In this document: positions 32,659 through 37,285 of the stretch, piece after piece
How positions within the stretch are numbered: position 1 is the first letter of the stretch
Layout: every line of letters starts with the position of its first letter
Assembly (NCBI GenBank): GCA_031267895.1
Contig: JAIRYF010000019.1
Location: 1 to 37,285, forward strand
From: Candidatus Methanoplasma glyptotermitis
GTDB lineage: Archaea; Thermoplasmatota; Thermoplasmata; Methanomassiliicoccales; Methanomethylophilaceae
Direction of reading: 5' to 3'
Length of the DNA: 37,285 nucleotides
Made by a program: the position numbers and the translations under genes
The notes under the pieces: generated by a model
Databases searched by the model: none
Told to the model about the DNA's origin: nothing
Seen by the model: the letters and a program-made list of their open reading frames with translations, nothing else

Positions 32659-34134
32659 CTGGTATCAGATAGCGAAACGGAAACGGAAAGGCCCGATTGG
32701 GCACCCCAAACTTTAGTCAGATCAATAAGCTGGAAGCAAGGTACAATTATCGCGATGGGTGTCCCGATATTGATTCTTCCGTCACTTTTCGATGTGACCG
32801 ATACCCTCTGGGCATTCAGCATAATTATGTGGTGTGTTTCGGTTGTGCAGGGATTTGCGCAGAACTTTGCTATAGGCGAGGTTTCTGCCACATTCGGCTG
32901 CGCAGGCATACCCGGCAGTGTTCAGCTGATGTTCACGGACAAAAACGTCAAATCCAGAATAAACAAGGGGAGATTCATGAGCGGGTTTGCCTCTTGGTGC
33001 TATTGGTTCACATGGACTCCCGTGATACCGATTTTCACCATAATGTGCGGCACATATCTTCAGGAGTTCGTGGAACCTCTGTCAGGGGTGAACTCCACTC
33101 TTCTGAACCTTTGTCTGGGCGCGTTGATTTTCCTGTTGCTCATAGCCGTCAGTTCAAGAGGACTTGCCGGAGGGGCAAGACTGGGGCTGATCCTTGCAGT
33201 CGTGACGATATTGCCGCTGGTTTTGGTATGTTCGCTTACGTTTTTCAACGGATCTTTTGAACTCTCTCACATAATGAATGAGTTCCTGCCGCCTGAGTGG
33301 GGATGGAGCGCCACCGACCTGGTCATGCTGTTCGGTACTTTTGCATTGGCCCAGTGGAGTGCCTGTGCCTGGGAGACTGCCGCGGTATACGGCAGCGAGT
33401 ACAAAAACCCCGGAAAAGATCTGCCGAAGGCACTTCTAAGCTGCGGTGCCATATGTTTCATCGTTTATGCGATCGTTGCCATTGCTGTTTTCGGTGTTTT
33501 GGGCGTCGGAGGCGTCGAGGATGCGGGATATGCAACTTTGGTCCCGGTGGCTGTTGCTGATTTCGGAGAGATAGGGTCTTCGATCGCCCTGATCATGCTG
33601 GTGGCCGGAATGGTGCTGCTGATTCAAACGGCGTTCCTAGGGAGTTCCAGAGCTTTGTATACTATGGGTGAAGAACAGCATATGCCTGCCTTCTTCGCCA
33701 AAAAGAATAAACATGGGACACCGTACGTGGCAATGATGTTTCAGGCATGCATGGGCATGATCCTGATCCCGCTCGGCAGTCCGGAAATGATCCTTGCCGC
33801 ATCGTCTTTCGGGTTCTGTCTCGCTCTGGGATTTGCTATGTGGGCATTCCGCAGATCCAGAACCGACCCCAGGTTCAGAGATGTGGAAAGGCCGTGGCGT
33901 GCGCCCAGGGGATGGTATTGGGTATCCACTGGTATCACGATCTACCAGTTCTTTGTACTCATACCCTGTCTTGCGTATTGGAGTTACTGCTATTTCGGTG
34001 TCAGCTCGGTCATACTGGGCGGTGTCATTCTGGCATGCTACATACCGTTTTGGTTCTTCCTTCAGAAATATTATGATAGCAAGGACAAAGAGCCTAATGC
34101 CGAGGTAGACACAGAAACCGAAGCCGTCTCCTGA
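32659..34134 (+). CDS. APC-superfamily amino acid/amine permease, apparently with a CTG start
   Basis: A 12-helix APC permease. The first ATG in frame (32755) starts inside helix 1. Upstream codons read SETETERPDWAPQTLVRSIS then WKQGTIIAMGVPILILPSLF, the usual cytoplasmic lead-in and helix 1 of APC proteins. Between the stop at 32629 and 32755 there is no ATG, GTG or TTG; CTG 32659 follows GAGGAGGG by seven bases, an ideal ribosome site (491 residues). Further family signs are GFAQNFAIGEVSATFGCAG, ACAWETAAVYGSEYKNPGKD, and FLGSSRALYTMGEEQHMPAFFAKKNKHGTPYVAM. In methanogens related APC proteins are proposed methylamine permeases next to methyltransferase genes; none is visible here, so the substrate is open. 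The C-terminus is Glu/Thr-rich and cytoplasmic. Confidence 0.88.
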   Translation: MVSDSETETERPDWAPQTLVRSISWKQGTIIAMGVPILILPSLFDVTDTLWAFSIIMWCVSVVQGFAQNFAIGEVSATFGCAGIPGSVQLMFTDKNVKSRINKGRFMSGFASWCYWFTWTPVIPIFTIMCGTYLQEFVEPLSGVNSTLLNLCLGALIFLLLIAVSSRGLAGGARLGLILAVVTILPLVLVCSLTFFNGSFELSHIMNEFLPPEWGWSATDLVMLFGTFALAQWSACAWETAAVYGSEYKNPGKDLPKALLSCGAICFIVYAIVAIAVFGVLGVGGVEDAGYATLVPVAVADFGEIGSSIALIMLVAGMVLLIQTAFLGSSRALYTMGEEQHMPAFFAKKNKHGTPYVAMMFQACMGMILIPLGSPEMILAASSFGFCLALGFAMWAFRRSRTDPRFRDVERPWRAPRGWYWVSTGITIYQFFVLIPCLAYWSYCYFGVSSVILGGVILACYIPFWFFLQKYYDSKDKEPNAEVDTETEAVS

Positions 34135-34162
34135 TACGCTGAACCCTTTAGTAAACACCTTA

Positions 34163-34222
34163 ACTCCCGATCCGGCAGAACGATGTGCAAAAACGGAGCC
34201 GGACGGGAGTGTATATTCATTT
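34163..34222 (+). terminator. Terminator of the permease gene
   Basis: A 13-bp stem with one bulged A: ACTCCCG-a-TCCGGC (34163-34176) pairs with GCCGGACGGGAGT (34198-34210), followed by gtatattcattttt. Confidence 0.75.
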
Positions 34223-34507
34223 TTCAGAAGCCGGTGTAAATTCTGTCTGACAGCGGTTCAGATATTCTGTCTACGGTTTGGCGATCTTACGGCCGATTCG
34301 GTTTCGCCGATATCTCTGCCGGTATGTCCGCTTGCAATGAGTTTATCGGTCAGACTGTTTTGAGTCAGACGCAGGACGTAAAATTGCGGGAAGGAGGAAG
34401 CGGCAGTCTCCCGTCGATGTTTGCTGAACAAAACAAAAAGCCGGCCGGAGTGACGGTATGAGGAATATAAGACACTGCGGAGTACTTAGCCGATACGGCT
34501 TGGGCAG
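34223..34507. other. Intergenic region without a visible gene
   Basis: Between the permease terminator and the second MITE-like element. Only a short hairpin (AGCCG-ata-CGGCT, 34488-34500) is seen; no supported coding region. Confidence 0.35.
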
Positions 34508-34682
34508 GACTCCGGTGAAACCATCCTCAAAGCGAATACTCTCCGCCCGTAAGTCTCCGGATATTGTGAGAAAAATATCTGAACGGCATCTCCTTGTGTT
34601 ACGATATGATTCGCTTCCCCTGAATACAATATCGGGAGGATATTTGAGTTTGGAGCGAAAATATGAGGGTTTAACCGGAGTC
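34508..34682. mobile_element. MITE-like non-coding element, copy 2 (about 175 bp)
   Basis: Ends GACTCCGGTGAAACCATC and, as reverse complement of the right end, GACTCCGGTTAAACCCTC. The interior aligns along its length with the reverse complement of 14380-14566 (shared blocks such as AGTCTCCGGATATT, AATACAATATC and GGATATTTGAGTT). No clear target duplication. It lies about 88 bases before ATG 34771. Confidence 0.75.
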
Positions 34683-34693
34683 GCGATACGTAG

Positions 34694-34703
34694 GTTATAT
34701 ATT
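34694..34703 (+). promoter_or_regulatory. TATA box of L5
   Basis: GTTATATATT, about 72 bases before ATG 34771, followed by a leader ending in acaataaggag, as in L3 and L4. Confidence 0.6.
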
Positions 34704-34770
34704 CGGGTGTGAGTATACAATGTCGCGTGCCGTTGATATGCGGTAATCGTACAATAAGGAGAAAAATCAT

Positions 34771-37285
34771 ATGAATATGAAATCTTCAAGAGAAATTATC
34801 TCTTCCCTGAGTGTAACACACAGGCAGGGGGGGGGGGAATTATAATTTTCCCCGCCGTCTGAACACGACGGTCTTGTTCGCTGTTGCTTTATTTCTGGCA
34901 GCAGCATTCTTTGTAACATACTCTGAACCGAATGAGTCGGATGCTGCCAATGGTGTCTTTGCATCCGGAGCAGTGTGGGACCTTACAGGCGACACTCTAA
35001 CGATAACCGGTCCCGGTGCTATGGATGATTTCTTGGTACAGGGAGCACCGTGGTTCGGCGACGGAGCGGACGTAACAAGCGTTGTAATCGGATCGGGCGT
35101 AACAACTATCGGCAACAATGCATTCGAAGGCTGCCTCAACCTGACATCCGTTGTCATACCGAGTAGTGTGACGACCATCGGTGAAAATGCATTCCGTGGG
35201 TGCGTAAGACTGACAACCATCGATATTAGCAACGTGACAAGCATCTATGAACATGCATTCTATGGGTGCCTCAGCCTGATATCCGTTGATCTTAGCAACG
35301 TGACATCTCTCTATAATGGTGCCTTTACGGCCTGCGAAAGCCTGAGATCTGTGACAATGCCCAGCAACATAACATTCATTGGCGACCGTATGTTTATAGG
35401 TTGTATAAGCTTGACGTCTATCGATTTTAGCAATGTAATAGCCATAGGCCAGGAAGCATTCTCTCGTACTGGTCTGATATCTGCTGATCTCAGCAATATG
35501 CAACACATCGGCGAGCGTGCATTCGCGGAGTGCTACAGCCTGATATCCGTTGATCTCAGCAATATGCAATCCATAGGTCGAGATGCATTTGGTAATTGTA
35601 CAAGCTTGACATCCGTTGATCTTAGCAACGTGGGTTACATAGGTGAAGGTGCATTCAAAGCGTGCTTCAGCCTGGCATCCGTCGTCATACCGAGTAGTGT
35701 GACGGTCATCAACGAATATACATTCGCCAGTTGCATCAGTTTGGAATCTATTGTTATTCCGGATACTGTGGTGATCGGTACCTATGCGTTCGCTGATTGC
35801 GATGTCCTGACATCCGTTACAGCGGTAATGGCAGTGACACCTCAGGGAGGAATATATATTGACCCGTTCGGACTCATCAGCGAGTATTTCATTCCTACCA
35901 GGACCTGGGTGCTGCCCGATGCACCTAAAGCCGTAACGTCTCTTACGTTTGGTATCCAAAGTACAGATTTTGATCCCAATAGCAACATAGCCGGAGACGT
36001 TGGAAGAGTGCTGCATTACACCGATGCTGACTTTGCGTGGGATGCAGGTACGAGTAGCTGGGTAGTTGCTGCGTGTTCGGTATCCGGACACCTGACGGTA
36101 AACGGAGGAGCATCCAACGCCAATGTTACGGTGTCTCTTGCGGGATACGCTGCGCTCACCGATTCGAACGGCGACTATACCATAGCAGTTCCTCTCGGAA
36201 CATCCGGAGGCATAGGCGCAGCGATAGCAGGATATCATCCGAGCGTTTTCGCGTCCGTAACATCGATAAGCGGAAACGAATCCGGCAAGGACATTACGCT
36301 GGACATCGACATGTTCTCGGTATCCGGAAGTGTAACGGTTAACGGATCGCCCGGTGTCAATATCCCTGTATCTCTTGTGGGATACACTGCGCTCACCGAT
36401 TCGTACGGCAGCTACATAATACTGAATGTTCCCTACGGAACGTCGGGAAGCATAACCGCGGCGGCAGCGGGATATGCTCAGGTGAGTATCCCCAGCGTAA
36501 CGCTGACAAGCGGAAACGCAACCAACCAGGACATTTTGCTTGTGTCAGGGCCTTTGATATTCGGACACCTGACGGTAAACGGAGGAACGGCATCCAACGT
36601 TGGAGTTATGGTAGTCCTATTCCCTTCGGGATTTGCGCTCACCGACGGGAACGGCAACTATACCATAGCAGTTCCTCTCGGAACATCCGGAAACATAACC
36701 GCATCCATTCCGGGATACACCCAAACGGGAACGGCATCCGTAACATCGATAAGCGGAAACGAATCCGGTAAGGACATTACGCTGGACATCGACATATTCT
36801 CGGTATACGGACGCCTGACGGTAGTGGGAGGAGCATCCAATGTCGGCGTGACAGTCTCTCTGGGAGCGTACACCGCAGTCACCGATGCAAGCGGTGACTA
36901 CACCATAACCGGAGTCCCTTACGGAACATCCGGAAACATAACCGCATCCGTACCCGGATACGTTCAGACGGTTACTCTGAATGTAGCACCGCTGACTTAC
37001 CATCTTTTCAATCAGAATCTTAGGTTTTTGCCAGGGTTTTCAGTATCTGGTAATCTCGCGGTAAACGGAGGAGCATCCAACGCCAATGTTACGGTGTCTC
37101 TTGCGGGATACGCTGCGCTCACCGACGGGAGTGGCGACTACATAATCGCAGTTCGTCCCGGAACATCCGGAAGCATAACCGCATCCATTGCGGGATACAC
37201 CCAAACGGGAACGGCATCCGTAACATCGATAAGCGGAAACGAATCCGGTAAGGATATTGCGCTGACGCTGAACGCGTATGTTTAC
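34771..37285 (+). CDS. BspA-type LRR surface protein L5, G-tract gene, phase OFF as sequenced, 3' partial
   Basis: ATG 34771 follows AAGGAG and reads MNMKSSREIISSLSVTHRQ into a G11 tract. With 11 G it stops at 34843-34845; with 10 or 13 G it would enter the body (frame of 34838), which stays open to the window end. The body reads NYNFPRRLN, signal anchor (TVLFAVALFLAAAFFVTYSE), the cap LTITGPGAM, about eleven LRR_5 repeats (35095-35825; several shortened to 21-22 residues with DLSN instead of IPNS), a spacer (to about 36070), then five tandem carboxypeptidase-regulatory-like modules of about 80 residues. The end lies outside the window. A long minus-strand open frame over 34997-36238 is a by-product of codon bias. 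Confidence 0.86.
34827..34837 (+). repeat. Homopolymeric tract G11 in the L5 leader
   Basis: Eleven G from the last base of a CAG codon. The adjoining palindrome is altered to GGGGAATTATAATTTTCCCC. Frame restored at 10 or 13 G, so the sequenced state is one deletion from ON. Confidence 0.88.
36076..37285 (+). repeat. Five tandem 240-bp repeats in L5
   Basis: Units begin near 36076, 36316, 36556, 36799 and 37039, each encoding SVSGxLTVNGGASNxxVTVS and then a GTSGxITA..GY pattern. DNA identity between units 1 and 5 is very high (for example gtgtctcttgcgggatacgc in both), so recent duplication or conversion is likely. Unit number may vary between strains. Confidence 0.8.

Noticed and set aside
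34997-36238. A 413-codon minus-strand open frame opposite L5
   Set aside because: It mirrors the LRR repeat periodicity of the plus strand, has no start signals, and similar antisense frames occur opposite the other LRR genes and metG. Codon bias in repeats explains it.

Overview
This window looks like chromosomal DNA of a euryarchaeal methanogen relative, most probably a host-associated member of the Thermoplasmatota/Methanomassiliicoccales. That placement is inference. The archaeal signs are a TATA-binding protein gene, an ABCE1 ribosome-recycling ATPase, an archaeal-type methionyl-tRNA synthetase with a four-knuckle zinc domain, class III (type IV pilin-like) signal peptides, and TATA boxes about 26-30 bases upstream of many start codons, which implies leaderless mRNAs. 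The host-associated hint is five BspA-type leucine-rich-repeat (LRR) surface proteins in 37 kb.

Layout. 1-2341: 3' part of LRR protein L1. 2910-5668: a cation/Ca2+ exchanger convergent with ABCE1. 6038-8296: LRR protein L2. 8558-12894: MATE transporter, metG and a coupled PHP-domain protein. 12896-14197 (minus): zinc-ribbon/transglutaminase-like membrane protein. 14380-14566: MITE-like element. 14700-16837: LRR protein L3. 17584-18295 (minus): tbp and tRNA-Cys. 18829-20663: LRR protein L4. 20758-28708: a conserved hypothetical, a TPR protein, pyrK-pyrD, a cysteine desulfurase, three pilin-like genes in overlapping order, a hypothetical, an AdoMet-decarboxylase-like gene and a DUF362 ferredoxin. 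28725-34134: small ORF, MFS transporter, Sel1-repeat protein and APC permease. 34508-34682: second copy of the MITE-like element. 34771-end: LRR protein L5, which runs off the window.

The most interesting system is the LRR family. L1, L3, L4 and L5 carry a run of 11-12 G in the first codons, just before the signal-anchor segment. The run directly abuts a conserved AT-rich palindrome. In L3, L4 and L5, where the start codon is visible, the well-placed ATG with its Shine-Dalgarno is out of frame with the body by exactly one base step, and 10 or 13 G would restore the frame. L1 shows the same relation if its leader equals that of L3. L2, which has no G tract, is intact. This looks like a family of phase-variable archaeal surface proteins switched by slipped-strand mispairing, all OFF in this assembly. 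L3, L4 and L5 share a leadered promoter (TATA about 65-75 bases before ATG, strong SD) unlike the leaderless housekeeping genes, and L3 and L5 have the same roughly 180-bp inverted-repeat element just upstream.

Other notable points: two membrane transporters appear to start at CTG, and divergent promoters share palindromic half-sites before the AdoMet-decarboxylase-like and DUF362 genes. All calls come from reading the sequence; no database search was run.
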